From Sialis fuliginosa (lineage: Eukaryota > Arthropoda > Insecta > Megaloptera > Sialidae): 64,000 nt of DNA. Shown here piece after piece: positions 1 to 13,680 of the stretch (position 1 is its first letter; every line of letters starts with the position of its first letter). The position numbers and the translations under genes are program-made. Location of the stretch: the NCBI GenBank assembly GCA_961205875.1, contig OY540810.1, positions 34,782,001-34,846,000 on the forward strand, in the 5' to 3' direction. The notes under the pieces were generated by a model that was given only the letters and a program-made list of their open reading frames with translations, was not told the origin of the DNA and made no database searches.

Positions 1-170
1 TAGCTATGGAATATAAGACGCTGAAAACAATTACTATATGTGAATGTCAGTTTGAATCATGATACCTACAAATATATATCTTTCCACCATGAGTTTGAAT
101 GAAAAATATGTAATTTACAATATAAATAAACGGATTTTTATAAATTACAATAAAGAACTTCCAAGAAAGG

Positions 171-545
171 TAACCTATTTATTTATTTTTGATTTTCATA
201 CAAATTCTAAGATAAGACCTGGTGTTTCATGGGAGAAAATATAATTTTACACGATTTTTTCAATAACTACTGAATGGATTTTATTCCGGTTTTTAATAAT
301 GGATAGGTTAAGTTTAGGTGTATAATTTGTGGATATTTTGTGTAAATTTCATGAAGCCGAAAAAAACAGTTCGTGGTGAACCGTGTGTTGTTAGCATGTT
401 GGGTGGGAATGTTGGGTGAGCATGTTGGGTGGGCATGTTGGGTGAGCATGTTGGGTGGGCATTTCGAGTGGGCATGATTACTTTATGTTTAATTAAATTA
501 ATATCCCCGGGTAACACCGGGCCAATGCGCTAGTATTTATATAAA
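171..545 (-). repeat. Interspersed repeat family C, copy 1, with internal 13-bp tandem array
   Basis: Read on the minus strand this starts at a GCGCATTGGCCCGGTGTTACCC motif (within 505-535) and matches the copies at 43370 and 45905. Shared blocks include the CACACGGTTCAC stretch, a TTTACACAAAATATCCACAAA block, and a region reading as ATAAAATCCATTCAGTAG followed by AAAACTCCC-type sequence. The family may be a non-LTR retroelement or SINE-like unit, because the longer copies end in an RTE-like tail. Open frames of 60-67 codons here come only from the tandem array. Confidence 0.6.
393..475. repeat. 13-bp tandem array within family C copy
   Basis: About six units of ATGTTGGGTG plus an alternating AGC/GGC spacer repeat at 13 bp, giving a 26-bp higher order. 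The other family C copies carry only two to four degenerate units at the same place. Confidence 0.8.
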
Positions 546-779
546 ACAGGCAGGTGCGTGTTGGGCACGCAAAGATAGGGTTCCGTAGCCATTCTCACTA
601 ACATTCTCTACTTGATACGTATCAAGAGCTATTCCATGCTAACGAACGATGTAATAATGTGACGATTTATACAAAAATAGTTATTTAAAAACTATATTTG
701 CTACAGTGTTATAGTTCTCATTGAATTTACTTATTAAAAGCTACATTCTGGATTTTTTTTTATAGATTTTTTGCATCAA

Positions 780-1080
780 TAGTTCAGAAATTAGAGGGGA
801 GGAGGGAATTTGAAATATATCATGACTGAAGGGTAAAAATCAAAAGGTCCTAAAACATTTTTTGTTGCATTTTAGGAGACCTATCAATAGGGTAAGTGAA
901 AAAGAATTAAATAATAAATAAATTATTTTTTCAAAAATCTCATCATTTTTGTTGTTGGGTCTTCAATCTACGTCCGTATATCAAATTTCATTTTAATAAT
1001 AGATATATATAAATGAGATAATGGGAGGACTGTGACCTACAGACAGACAGACGGACGAACAGAGCGAAACTATAAAAAAA
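780..1080 (+). repeat. Non-LTR retrotransposon 3'-end fragment
   Basis: The end carries ATGGGAGGACTGTGACCTACAG then ACAGACAGACGGACGAACAG and an A-rich stretch. This 'acagacagacgga' tail is characteristic of 3' ends of insect RTE/CR1-like LINEs. No reverse transcriptase coding is visible. Confidence 0.5.
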
Positions 1081-1539
1081 ACAAGATTTCAACTGATTGT
1101 GTTCATTTACTAATATCGTTTCAAAATATTGGTAGGTTTTTTTTTATAGAATTACACAATATACATTGCTTCCATAAGAATCACCAACTACCTTGTTTTA
1201 TTCTAGTAGCAAAAAATTCACTTTTATTGTAATAACGATTCTCAGTTTAAAAAGTAAATTTGAAAATAGCATACAATTTTTCCATAGTTTACGAATTTAC
1301 TTTTTTTTAAATGCTGATGCATCAACAGTCTTTTCTAAAAAGACATATTTGCAATATACAAATACTATCTAAATTTTCCTACTCAAGGATTTCTTTGAAA
1401 TTATGTCAGAGCAAAAGAATTTCCTGTCGGTTATAAACTAAAATCAATACATAACATGTCTTATTTCAATATCCACATCCATCTACCGCAGTAATTTAAA
1501 AAATCATACAAAAAACTGACATCCGACGCGATTGATTTA

Positions 1540-1912
1540 AGAGTGCTGTGGACTGATTAACCCGGCCACGCCTGTGGCGCCTGCAGCGCCGCGCAGTGCC
1601 GGTCACACGAACTAACTAAAACAAACATCATTGTTGTAAGTACTCCGTGGCTTATGGTGCAGAGATACTCATCTCGAGTATAAAATATGTACCCACACCA
1701 GTCGTGACTGCGAAATGCAATGGTTGCACCTTATTAACGATGTGAACGACTTCGGAAGGGTTAAATTTCCCCGGGCCGTTTCAATGCTTATGACTTTTGC
1801 TTTTGTTTTCAGATGTGCACTGATACTGGTGTTGTGTAACGTGTATGTGTGCAATCAAACTGTATTTATATTTTATCCCTTTTTGGAAATAAATACAAGA
1901 ATTAGTCATTGA
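1540..1912 (+). other. GC-rich island with TATA-like box and splice-like signals; possible unassigned promoter or first exon
   Basis: This stands out from the AT-rich surroundings (CGCCTGTGGCGCCTGCAGCG near 1570). It holds a donor-like TTGTAAGT at 1635, a TATAAAA at 1680, an open frame from ATG 1715 and an acceptor-like TTTTGTTTTCAG ending at 1812. Residues read after that acceptor (CALILVLCNVYVC) are hydrophobic like a signal peptide, and the frame stops at 1912 just after an AATAAA at 1888. No protein family was recognised. It could be a small gene, part of a larger gene, or chance. Confidence 0.25.
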
Positions 1913-1938
1913 AAATATATGTATATGGAATATACATA

Positions 1939-2327
1939 CAGTGTATTCCAATTTGATTAAGACATAGGAAATTTAACATGGGGACAATTAGAAATGTTGT
2001 AGTAACCTTTGGTCAAATTTAACGATGTGTAATTGGTTCATTTTGAAATGCCGCCTCGAAACTAACTGATAAATTTTAAATTAATCAACAGTATTTTGTT
2101 CTCAATTTTAATTTCATTAATTTAAGCATCCTAGAGAAAATTATAATAATATTTTTTGGCAGATATAAATTTGAAAACAAAATACTAATTACAATTTTAT
2201 AAAATTTTGTGGCGGCATTTCAAAATGCACCAATCAGACATCGTTAAAATTGACCAAAGGTTACTACAACATTTCTAATTGTCCCCATGTTAAATTTCCT
2301 ATGTCTTAATCAATTTGGAATACACTG
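1939..2327. mobile_element. Tc1/mariner-type miniature element (389 bp)
   Basis: Long inverted arms begin CAGTGTATTCCAA (1939) and end TTGGAATACACTG (2327), with TA on each side. The arms pair for about 120 bp with interruptions around an AT-rich centre. CAGTG ends and TA duplications are typical of Tc1/mariner. There is no coding capacity. Confidence 0.75.
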
Positions 2328-2332
2328 TATAA

Positions 2333-2390
2333 CACTTCTAATTGTCCCCATGTTAAATTTCCTATGTCTTAATCAACTTGGAATACACAG
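2333..2390. repeat. Tandem partial duplicate of the miniature element's right end
   Basis: It repeats the last 58 or so bases of the preceding element (ACTTCTAATTGTCCCCATG to GGAATACACAG) with two changes, and is again followed by TA. This could be a second insertion that lost its body or a duplication of one end. Confidence 0.75.
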
Positions 2391-2869
2391 TATATTCAAT
2401 TTTCTGTTTAAGGGGCGTCTATTTATTAAGTAATGTTTTGCGGACAGGGGGGGGAGGTATATACATAAGTATATTTAATGAAATCTACATGATAAATGAA
2501 AACATTTATACAGGAGATTAAGAAAAGAGTACTGCTGACTAAAATGAGAAAAAAATGTCTATTCGACATGGGTCTGCAAACCAATTCTTCCAGAGATATA
2601 AACGAGTTCATGAATTTCACAGCTTTACCTAGTAACTATTTGTCAGTTAACTGAACGAAGATGTAATTTGCAATCAATATTGATTTGACTTTTTTAACTT
2701 TAAGTCAATGGATACTATATGCCCTTAAATTTTTAAGCACTTTTTAACACTGTGTATTTGTTGATGGTTTCCTGTAACAAAAATACAAGAGATTCGCTTA
2801 TAGTCAGACATAAATTAATTTTACCAGAATATATTAAAACTTTCCAATAAGTTTCAATATAATCTATTA

Positions 2870-3064
2870 GTGGCTATATGTTATTTCTTCCGAAATCTAT
2901 CATACAGAGTAAAGAAGAGACAGATATGCAAGTTTCAAAATTTAGCGAAAGAAGACTTTCTAAGAAATTATTTTCTGTTTAATGAAATTTGCAAAAACAT
3001 TATTTTATATCTTTTGAATGACGAAGTTTTGTACGTTCAAAATGGATTTTGCCATAAATCATAA
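2870..3064 (+). pseudogene. Possible PIF/Harbinger transposase N-terminal remnant
   Basis: An open stretch reads ICKFQNLAKEDFLRNYFLF and continues into NEICKNIILYLL. The pattern 'L..(E/D)FLRNYRL.KE....I..L' is typical of the N-terminal helical region of insect Harbinger transposases. No catalytic part follows and no clear ends were found. The match is weak and could be chance. Confidence 0.3.
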
Positions 3065-4039
3065 AATTTAAGGGAAAGCAAAAATAAAATAAAATCAGCA
3101 GATGCTCTTTGGTTTAAACAACCCAAACCCCACAAAGAAAATATTAAAATTATAAATAAGAATATCTGTCAATGTATCAATAAGCATTCGATTCATGACC
3201 CAAAGGAAAGAAAGAGTTAAAAGTGTTTCATTTTTCTAAATAAAAGAAATTCGGTTCTTCAAAAGAGGTAATCAATGACAGATGCAAGAACCCTATCTTT
3301 ATTCTACCTACGAAAATTTACATGTGCCAATATTATCCTCGAACGTTTCATTCACATAAAGAAATATAATATTTTTGGTCAAAATACAGATGTACACTTT
3401 TCCTGTAGTATCCTTTTTAATGATAACATTCATGAAAAAGAGATAGATATAACAATTTGTATTTAGGTTATGTATGTTATCTTTGTCGCCTTATTTTAAT
3501 AAGAAAGGATGTTTACAGTCAGGTGTCAAGCTTCCTTGTGAAAGGGTAAAGAAGGGCATTTGTATGTTTGTGGCATGCGCCAAAATCTCTGATAAACAGA
3601 TGTCACCATCGAAGTGTGCTTTTGTATTTTCACAGAAAAAGAATATGGTCTAGTAGCAGATGAAATTCATGTAGTGTATTTGTTTTATGGCTTTTGTAGG
3701 TTATTTTCGTAGGATGTGTTCTATAATATGGCCTTGCATTTACTAAATTTAAATAAATTTTGGAGTAATACAAAATATAGATGTACTTCTTATCCCGAAC
3801 AAAATTAATTACGATATAATAACAATGTGAATTCTCGTAAATGTTATAAGTAGTATAATAAATTCTTATGTTATTATTAATATAACAAGTATATAATTTG
3901 GAATTTCCAGTGTATACTATAAATTTTATGATTTTCACATTTATTGTATTTTATACATGTATGTAATGTTAATTAATAATTAAAATTTTATATGTAGATA
4001 CATAAAATAATCGTAATACAATAAAAATAACAAACATGG

Positions 4040-4500
4040 TGAATTTTTATAGTATACACTGGCGGACCCGTCCCGGCTTTGCATGTTAGTTAATATTTCA
4101 CCCCCTCTCTCACATATGGTGGGTTGTAATTGTTGTTTTAGCTGACTTGGCAAACGTTATTTTGTCCAAAAATAATTTGTTTTAAAATCAGACACATTTT
4201 CGTAAATATCTCGACTCCATTATTATTCTCTCATATCAGTTTATTACCATTAAAAATATAGGCAGGGCCCCCACATCCTATCACGGACCTCCATAATGAA
4301 ACATGTTGGTGGGCCCCCAAAGAAAGATTATTTTTTTAGTAATTTAAGTTTGAATGATCTTTTTTTAGGTTGACATGACCTTTTTAATTTTAATCAATTA
4401 TATTTTTGCCCGTGGCACTGGGTCCCCCTTAGCACCGGGCCTCAGGACTGTCAGTCCTGTCAGCCCCCCCCCCCGCGAGGGGCTCTGATTAGAATTAGAA
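4040..4500. repeat. Degenerate interspersed repeats (GGCCC-rich family L and a CACCCCCTCTCTCAC unit)
   Basis: It holds CACTGGCGGACCCGTCCCGG, then TTTCACCCCCTCTCTCACAT (also seen in the fold-back element at 30200/30450 and at 40410), then GCCCCCACATCCTATCACGG. The last block recurs inverted at 27520-27555. A poly-C run ends it. No coding sequence is visible. Confidence 0.45.
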
Positions 4501-6779
4501 TTTTCTTAAAATTTTGTTCATAATACAATACTAGACGGTCTTATGTTGAAAATATTTGAAGCCCTAATTAAGTACGAAATCAATTATTCTTAATCCTAAC
4601 TGATAACAATATATCATTTTTGAAAATAATCATGATTTATTAATTACAAATTCAACAAAAATAAGCATATATGTATACTATTAGATCCTTTTAATATAAA
4701 ATACAAAAACCAAACAAAAAATCATAATAACACGTGCTATTACACCACAATCATCCAACAAAGATAGAGGGAGTGCACCCAACGCAATAGTTTTGGGGGA
4801 AAGACAGATGCCAACAGCAGCAGTATCCTCAAAGGTGCGTTTTGTGTAAGTTACACTTTATATTTTCTACGAAAATTACGTTCATCCGATACTTGCAGAT
4901 GTGTTTATCTAACACTCTGTAAATATGAATAATACAAAAAAGATCCTTCGTGTTAAAGAGTTGAGAGTATTGGCAACGATTCGCGGCGTATGCCACGGTA
5001 GTAGCAGATGTTTGGAGATTTCAAATAGTGGTGCATTATGGGTATATATTGTTGTAATCTTCGGTCTAGATCAATGCTTCTAGAAATTTTGTTTATAGGT
5101 AGTTTGCGTATCTGCAATATCCGATCTTTGAATAATGTATATAATATGATTGATAGTGTTTTTAATTTTACCTAGACTCGATTGGTTTTTGCTGTTTCTT
5201 ATCGGATTTTTTAAATTTATCTCTTGTTTGTTATATTAAAAAATGGCAACCCAATGGGCAAATGGACTTTTTATTTATATAACAAATAATTAAAATTGTA
5301 ATTAAAGTTAGTTAAAACTACGAATTCGACAATTTATTTGTGTAGTTATCAATATATCAAAGTCAGTTAATAACAGTTCAAAATTAAAATTATTGAGCAC
5401 ATTTTAGGCATTTTTTATGTGATTATTTTATTCTCATTTTAAAAACTTTATTTTTATGTGGTGTTAATAGTTTTAACTTTTACAATAGGATTAAAATATA
5501 CAGGTTAAACAATTAAAAAAAAATTAAAATTAATTTTAATATCCACTACTAAAAACAATAAAACGTTTTGTAAAATTTATAAAATTCAGACAATAAATTC
5601 AAAAACTTATAGAATTTACATTCGTATTTATTTTACAAATACATAGATATCTCATTTCAAAACAGAGCAATTCAATTTAATTTATTTCAAAGAAATTACG
5701 TACAACAGAACTTTAAAAAGTTCAATAGTTTGGAAAACCGAAACTACTTAGTGAACAAAAAAATCTGACCAATGGTCAACGATATGGGGCATCTGAAGAT
5801 CGAGAGAAAAAACATCTGATATTTTTTCTATGCCAATCATTTCATAAAGAGAGGACTATAGGTACTCTAGTTAATTACATCAATTTCCATTGCCAAAAAA
5901 AGTGGCGGCGCTTCAGTCGGCGTTTTTAGTAATTCGATATTCGTCTATTGTTATCACTAAATAAATCTTCTATTCAGAATGGTATACATTTAAACATATG
6001 TGTGATCCTATTAAACTAGCACCTACATGTGATATGGATTGTTTTTTTTTGGTACTTCACGCGTTGGATACGTTGACGGATTGGAACGCGCTTAATTGTA
6101 GGGTATGGTGTACTAAAAATATGGTTGGACAAATCTGAACGAAGGATAGATATAAAATTTCTTAAAATTGAATTTAAAAATATTTGAAAATAGTTATTAT
6201 CGTATGTATTTTATTATAAAAATCATAAATACCATTTTTTAATTAAAAATTTAATACACATTTATTGATTTCAGGATATTTTATAGGAAAAAATCGTTTA
6301 AAGCAAATTAAAACCTATTAATTCAGATTTTTGAGAAATCTAAAAATTAAACTAGTAACTTGGAGTTGACATATAGGTGAAATGTACAAAAATCATTATA
6401 ATCAATACATTTTAAATTTATACTTAAATGTACCAAATTAGTTTATTAAATATTTGTCGATTTTTTCCTGATACATTAGCTTTTACCCACAGCTATCTTT
6501 GAAAAAAGGAAAAATTATATCTACATTAAGTATCTACTTATGACGATGAAATCATTTATTTCAATAAGGATTAATGTTTTTCAGGTCACAAGTCCACGTA
6601 AACAGAACCCAAACATTTTTAATTTTCATTGTAACATAAAAGCTTGTTCAATATTTAACGGTTTAAATATTTCAAGAGAGCTTGCTGGCGGCAAACTTTT
6701 TTCCGACTTAATTAACTATTATCATCACTGCTTATTCCTTATGTTACCTAACGTAACAAAATGTATCCTATAACCTGGC

Positions 6780-6900
6780 CAGAGAACATATCTATGGATA
6801 AAAAAAACACATAAATCGGATAAGTGATTCTCAAGTTATAAGCGCAATAACGGACGGACAGACAGACAGACGTTGAGTTTTATATATATTATAAGGATTA
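6780..6900 (+). repeat. RTE-like retrotransposon 3' tail
   Basis: AAATCGGATAAGTGATTCTC, then ACGGACGGACAGACAGACAG, then TTTTATATATATTATAAGGA is a standard layout for 3' ends of insect RTE-clade elements and their SINEs. The upstream body is not recognised. Confidence 0.6.
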
Positions 6901-9900
6901 GGGATGAAGAAAACAACAAAAATAAATCTAGTATAAGCACAGTCACATATTTCACAATGAATAATGACATTAAATACATCGCGTATCTAATAACAAATTA
7001 CATAATCAAAAACATATTCTTCACCCCTTAATCTTGTTAACACTACTGAAAACACAATTCTATATGTGTCAAGACTAGCAACAGACACGTATCATTGATA
7101 TAATTAGACGCAATTTCAGTTAAGTACTCACAACGAAATGAAGCCTTTAAAATAACTCTAAATAAGAAGCCATTTGTGCGTAGGCTAGACTGTGATCATA
7201 CATGGTTGATGATTGTTAACAGTAAGTAACAGTCTAAACTATGTAGTGTTATGTTAAGTGAACTCTCGATATTCAGAACTCGGTGGGAGGCTGCACCCCC
7301 CATTGATAACCCACATTATTTTAGTGCCCCCTTGTAGACATCAACAATAACAAATTGTATATATATTGTGATATGATATAAATTATGTGTTTTGTATTAT
7401 TCTTTTAAATGTTTACCACAACCTTACTTCAATCGTATCTACAACTATGTTTATTTCTATATTTTTAAAATATATTCATTAAATACTACTTTTAGATTCT
7501 GGATACAATTTTTTAAGTGTACTTTTATAAACATTGATTTAGAGGTAGTATGTAGATTATTGTAGATACTCATATTTTATACCCAAAAATGATTTCTAAA
7601 TATTATTATGTAAGATTTAAAATCTGCCTATTTAATAATTTCTCACCGCGGAAGCCTCAAAGCTCATATTGTCTTTACATATTCAAACTAAACATTTTGC
7701 TAAATATTAATACGAGAAAATGAAATTAGGTATATAGATATCTCATATTTATTTTATCCGCAAAGTATGTGTGTTTGAACAAGGTCTTTTTTAAACCTTA
7801 TTAAAGCGGTTGTATTTTATCCAATATGACTTAATTTGAAATGATACACCTAGTTGCTCGGAGATACTAAATTATGTTCTAATATTTTAGCGTGTGAAAT
7901 ATTACAGGGTCGGCTTTAAAATGATTTATTTAACAGATCTCGTGTTATAATGAAACATATTTTAACAATATTAGCTAATAATTTAGACCCTCGGTATCTT
8001 TTTTCTTATTAAACAAGCTAAAATAATTAGTGATATGCATAAAAATGCAGGTAAATCAGCATGGTAGCTGAAAAAACTTGAATATTCTGAATAAAGCCAT
8101 TAATTTATATTAACATTATTCTGGTAATTAAAATAATAAATAACACTCAGGGAGTATTCAAATTTTTTACAATAAAAATTATAATATTTTTAAAATCAAT
8201 GATAGTATAATTGATATAGTAATTATATCTAATAATTGTAAAAGAAGGTCGGTATTTAAATGAAAATGATTATAAAAATGTTTGAATTATACATAAATAT
8301 TACGTAAGTATCAAAAAAGTAAATTATTTAAATGAACTTAGAACATACAGTCCTTCAAAGCACACTTATTATTTGAAAATGTAAATAATACTTGTCGATT
8401 TTTGTGCAAAGTGCTTGCAAAATATTTAACTTGCATATTTGTTTACTATATTTCACCCATGACGTTTGAGTTTAGAAAACTAACAACAAAAACATACATT
8501 TTTTACAAAATTTTGTATTATATTATGTATAAGTTTTTCACATTTAAAAATATTATAACAACTACAATTAAGTATGAATACGAGTATATTTTACTTATTT
8601 GTTTGAAAAATATAAAAATATCCGTTTAATCGAAAAACGGAATAGACAAAAGTACCTATAAACAAAATTTCCATAAATTCTTTTTTTTGGGGGGGGGGAG
8701 CTGTATACCAAAAAAAGAAGAAAATATCCACCAAAACAATTGAGTTATTAGTATGAAGTGAATGCTAGTTTTCTGAGGAATTTCAATATATTAAGAAAAA
8801 TTTTATATGTACCTACCCATCATAAACTTAATTTAACAAAATTTCTCTAAAACTAACAAAACATGTTGTCCTCCTCTCATATTTCCGAAAGTATCGATGG
8901 AAAAGTTATGAAAAAATGTACGTTGTGGGTAATTTGTTAATAGATAAACAAATTTTGAATTGATTTTTAATTTTGTTCATAACTGAAAGTAAAGATAAAA
9001 TGATAATTTTACAAAAATTATCCAAATACTTGAAAAAAATACGATATGGAACACTAATATCGCAAAGTCCGTCTCACACTTGAGCCCTTTTTATAATCAG
9101 TATTCAGGTAATTGACGTTCTATCTCAAGTATGTAAATTTTAATTTTAATAAAAATCAAATAAAGTTTGATAGAATAAACTACCAAAAATTAATTATTTA
9201 AAACTTCAGGTAGAATCACTGTGTAATTTATTTTGACTTTTTCCTCTCGCTCGTTCATTAAACAATAATTAAGAAAGCATATAATAACTACATATGCATA
9301 ATACGGTAATCATTTGATGTAATTTCAAAATACATAAATTTCTAGTTGTAGAATTTATTGAGCCACTTTATACGCAAAGACTACCAGCTGCGAATGGTGA
9401 TATATTAAAATATATTTTAGTTGAATTGAGCAGGTAATGGTTTTTCTACGGTAGAATTTTATCATTATTTAAGTATAATGTATGATTACTTTCGACTTGA
9501 AATAAATAAAAATGGAGAGACAACGGGTAATAATATTATTGCAAAATCTGATGTTAAATGTTAGTTCAAAAATATATCAGAACCCAAAATGATAAACACA
9601 AAAAAATAATAAAAAATCAATATTTTTAAGATCATACAAATATTATGTCGATTAAAGTTTAGATAAAATAAAAATAAATAATATTTTGAAGTTATCAACA
9701 AAAAATATTTTATAAAGAAAACAATAATAAAATAATACATATCCATTAAAAATAAGGTTTAGTTACAATTTACATACAAAAAAAAAATATTGTAATCAGT
9801 ATATCTACAGTCAAATAATTCTAACAATACATACACTCGAAAATAACTTTTACCTGAAAATACATTTTAACAAAAATCATTTAGCCATGAACAACCCTTT

Positions 9901-10964
9901 CGATGTTGTTTACGCAAATATAGAAACACATTTGCAGACTTATGCCGACAGAAATTGTGTAAGACGTTGTCGGTAAACTTATTGTTACCAAAAGTAGATT
10001 AGTTACTTATCGTAAAAGATTTACCATATATCTGATTTCGGACAAAAATACAAAATCGGATATACTTAAATAGAATTAGTATATGATCATATAAGAAGAT
10101 ATAACAAATCTAGAAATAACTAATTATTTACGTATTAAAGATTGTTGTTGACAATAGAATTGATAAATGTACAGATTTATTTTCAATGAAAGATACAAAA
10201 AAGAATATTTGTTATTTACGTATTATACTTGGAATTTACATATCAGTGGACTAATTCTAATATAGCATATATTTTTAAAGACATTTTGCATCTAATGTTT
10301 ATCTGAAGTGTTTGTATTAATAAATTAAATAAGTCTCAAAAAAAAATCAGAATCAACACGCACTTGTTCTTAAAAAATACTTTCCATTACTGGAAGTAAA
10401 TTGGTGACAAAAATGCTTGGTTTCATAATATCTTGATCTCTAACCGTGTTGGTTTATATCGGCTCCTTAAAAAATTTCTCAATGAGAATTACGACCTATA
10501 ATAAATAAATGCATCGATATAAACAAATTAAAGAAAAATATATAATAATTACCTATATAAATGCACCTAGGTACATTTTCAATTACACAACCACCTAACT
10601 GCGGTCATGGTGACCGCAACAGTATTATACCCCTTAAAAATATTTTATAAAAAATATAAGGGAAAAGAATCATGAAAAATTAAAAAAACTAAATCAGTTG
10701 AAAATTTATAATATGCAAATATGCTTTAAATTACAATTTAATTTGGTATGTATGAGAGATGATAGTTCCAAATAGACGTTTCTCTGTTAATTAATTATCA
10801 CTGAAATACATTTAAAGACAATATAAAACATTTATTAATAATTAATTTTATAATTAAAAACAAATAATATTTATTTTAAAATCTGAATGATACGTCAATG
10901 ACTCGTGGAGCGATATGGTAACAACGCTAGGTAATGTGTTATTTGTCCTTTATCTTTCCTAGTA

Positions 10965-11024
10965 TAAGATTCATACCGTCAAAAACCCGGCCAACCACTG
11001 CAAACTTAAATGAAACATAGTATA
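10965..11024. repeat. Family H miniature element, one end only
   Basis: ATTCATACCGTC...CCACTGCAAACTTAAATGAAACATAG matches the right ends of the copies at 36085-36146 and 62815-62872. The left part is not evident. Confidence 0.5.
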
Positions 11025-11812
11025 GTAATTCATCATATAAATATATTGATTTGGATATAGTCGTTTTATAACATCGAGTACCGAGCATATAAGACATTTG
11101 CTCACAGCTCAAAAATATAATTTCTTAAAATTTGAATATTTAATGAATCAGTGTATAATCATGGACATATTTATGCAATGTCGTTAAACCAAATGCACCT
11201 CACTTTCCCCAGACAGTTGTTAATAATTATGACAAAATATCAGAATATTTATCATAAACAAAGTGTGAAATATTAAATAATGACAGCAACTCGTAACGTG
11301 CGTTTAAAAATATGCCCATATTTGTAAGATAAGTATCATATCATTATAATTTTTGACAAAGTGATATTATGCAAAATGAATTTAGTCGGTAAAATCGCGG
11401 TTTAATTTGTTTTTAATTATCAACACTGTATTACAAGTGGCGGTTTCGTATTAAATGTCGCATATTAAATTACGTGTCAACATTTTTTTAGTAATTTTCA
11501 TTAATACGTAATATTGACACCTTTATAATGAGGTGCGAAAACACCTTTGAAGTTTTGTGGATTGTTGATAATCGTTATGATTAAATATGGCGCGAAGTAT
11601 AAAATTAATGGTTTCAAATGAAATGCATTTCGTAATTTTAAAATATAATGTAGTGTGATATGTAACTTATATCATTATGTAGGCACTGAAATGATAATAA
11701 TAAAATAACAGTGTACCTACTATATATGTTTACTAATAGATAAGTATATACCCACTTTATACTATTGTTATATGTATGTATGTATCTCGTAGGTACTAGG
11801 TGATGATGAAAC

Positions 11813-12337
11813 AGGCATGATGCCTAATTTAAAAAAAAACTGTGTCTCCTATTACCAAAAAAAATACTTATTTCTGCAGAAAATAAAGGTTTAATCACTA
11901 AAATTAACCCTTTTAAAACTAATTTTGAATTTGACGCCAAAACGCTCGCAGGTGTAATGGCGCATTTTTGACGTCACGTCTATGTGTACACTCACTGTCA
12001 ACTATAATAAATCCTTGTTCCATCGCTAACATTTCTCGGTTTTAGTTTTGGTAACACAAAACTGAGAAAATTGATAATTTAAAACCACAAAATAATTTAT
12101 GAACAGTGCAAATATTAATGAAACAAAAATTATGTTTACTTAGCCGTGACGTCATTTACTCTGATTGGTGTTCCATCTAACATGGCGGATTACTGTATTT
12201 TGTGTTTTTATTTAAAAAAAAATTATATTAATCTCGGTTTTAATATTTAAAATAAATACATTTTTTAGAATCTTTTTAACCTATTTCATTATTTAAAATC
12301 ATAACTTCAGTGATACTTTATTAGTGGCATCATGCCT
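11813..12337. mobile_element. Miniature inverted-repeat element F1 (525 bp), ends AGGCATGATGCC
   Basis: The ends are AGGCATGATGCC at 11813 and GGCATCATGCCT at 12337. Subterminal blocks, including TTTGACGCCAAAACGCTCGC and TCGCTAACATTTCTCGG, recur inverted in the longer element at 13681-14954. It has no coding sequence. The partner's content suggests it is a non-autonomous PIF/Harbinger derivative, but no clean 3-bp target duplication is seen here. Confidence 0.7.
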
Positions 12338-13680
12338 ATTAGAACTTCGTGAAAAATTAGAAAAATGAAAACAGTAAAAATAAATAAATATATATGACTT
12401 ATATAGATATCTTATACTTACACTTATAACACATAAATTATATAAAATAAAATAGTAGAATTAAAATCTATCTCAAACATTAACAAAAACAACAATGAAT
12501 GTAATTTATTAGCTTATATTCAATTTCTTAGCAATGTTACATAACTTATGTAATTTCTTCTGTATTATGATGTATAAAAAAGTCTTGTACCGACCAGGGT
12601 ATAGTTTATTTTAATATAAAAGATTCAAATAATTACATATATATACACACATATCCGTACACTAAACTTGTGTGTAGTGAATTATATTAATTTTTAACTA
12701 CCAAGAAACACATACAAAAAACAAATATTTACTTCCCATGTAAACACACCCCATAAATTTTATCGATTAAAATCAATGATCCAAATTAAATTCTTATTCA
12801 GTTACACATCCTCATGATTTACATAATTAACGAATAAATAATAATTTAACCCTCTAAATCTTTTTCTTGTACCTCCCATTTGAGATACAAAAAAATGTCT
12901 TGCAAACATCTTAATTAAACAAATATAAAAAAATCATTAGGCACGTGTCTTTCATAATCCCGATATCATCATAGATTACAATATTTGAAGTTATAAGTAA
13001 TAAATTACAATATATTAATTATTTTATCCATAGAAGATATAAATAAACAAATATTGATACGAACTAAATGCGGCAGTTGATAAACCGTATCAAAACGAGT
13101 TTTATCTATTAATTGATATGATTTTAAATCATACAGACACTAATTTAAATATTATCAGCCGTAATGAAATTAACTATGAACATGATTATCAAAATATGTC
13201 AGCTGATTTAGATATCGTTCTTTTCTATCAGAGTTCAACAATTGGATTACAAGATTTCAGTGTTAGTTATTTTTCGTGGAACACCGAGATGACGAATTAA
13301 CATTTTATCTTGATCTGTGTAACAACAGTTTTTTAATTTTTTAGCTGCCAAATTGAAATGAATATAATTACGGACGTTATTTATATCAAAGTACAGTGGC
13401 GTCTATAAAGTTTAAATACTGTTTTTTCTTAAAATTCTTTTTTTATGTTTAATGTCGACAGTTCAATAGTAAAGCTGATTTCTGTGCAGGTTAAGTATTT
13501 GAGGGTTAGTGTGTTTTTGGGTTATTCAATTGGAATAGGAAAATTAGGATGTTGCTAATGGGCCGATCATAGCAAATGAGTCTCCTTTGAGAGGACTCAA
13601 CTCAGTTTATGATATTTTCCCTGACTAAAATTCAGACCATCTATAATTAAAATTGTAATTTTACTGATGCTTAATTATTA

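Larger units (their letters stand above)
4500..11800. other. AT-rich intergenic DNA without recognisable genes
   Basis: Only short open frames of 60-77 codons occur, with AT-driven composition and no recognisable domain. Exceptions are an RTE-like tail near 6800-6895 and a family H end near 10965-11024. Confidence 0.6.

Noticed and set aside
267..517. Overlapping minus-strand open frames rich in HPTCSPN repeats
   Set aside because: They are translations of the 13-bp tandem array within a repeat, not a gene.
13118..13300. 60-codon plus-strand frame MILNHTDTNL...
   Set aside because: Residue composition looks plausible but there are no splice signals, domain or neighbouring exons to support a gene.
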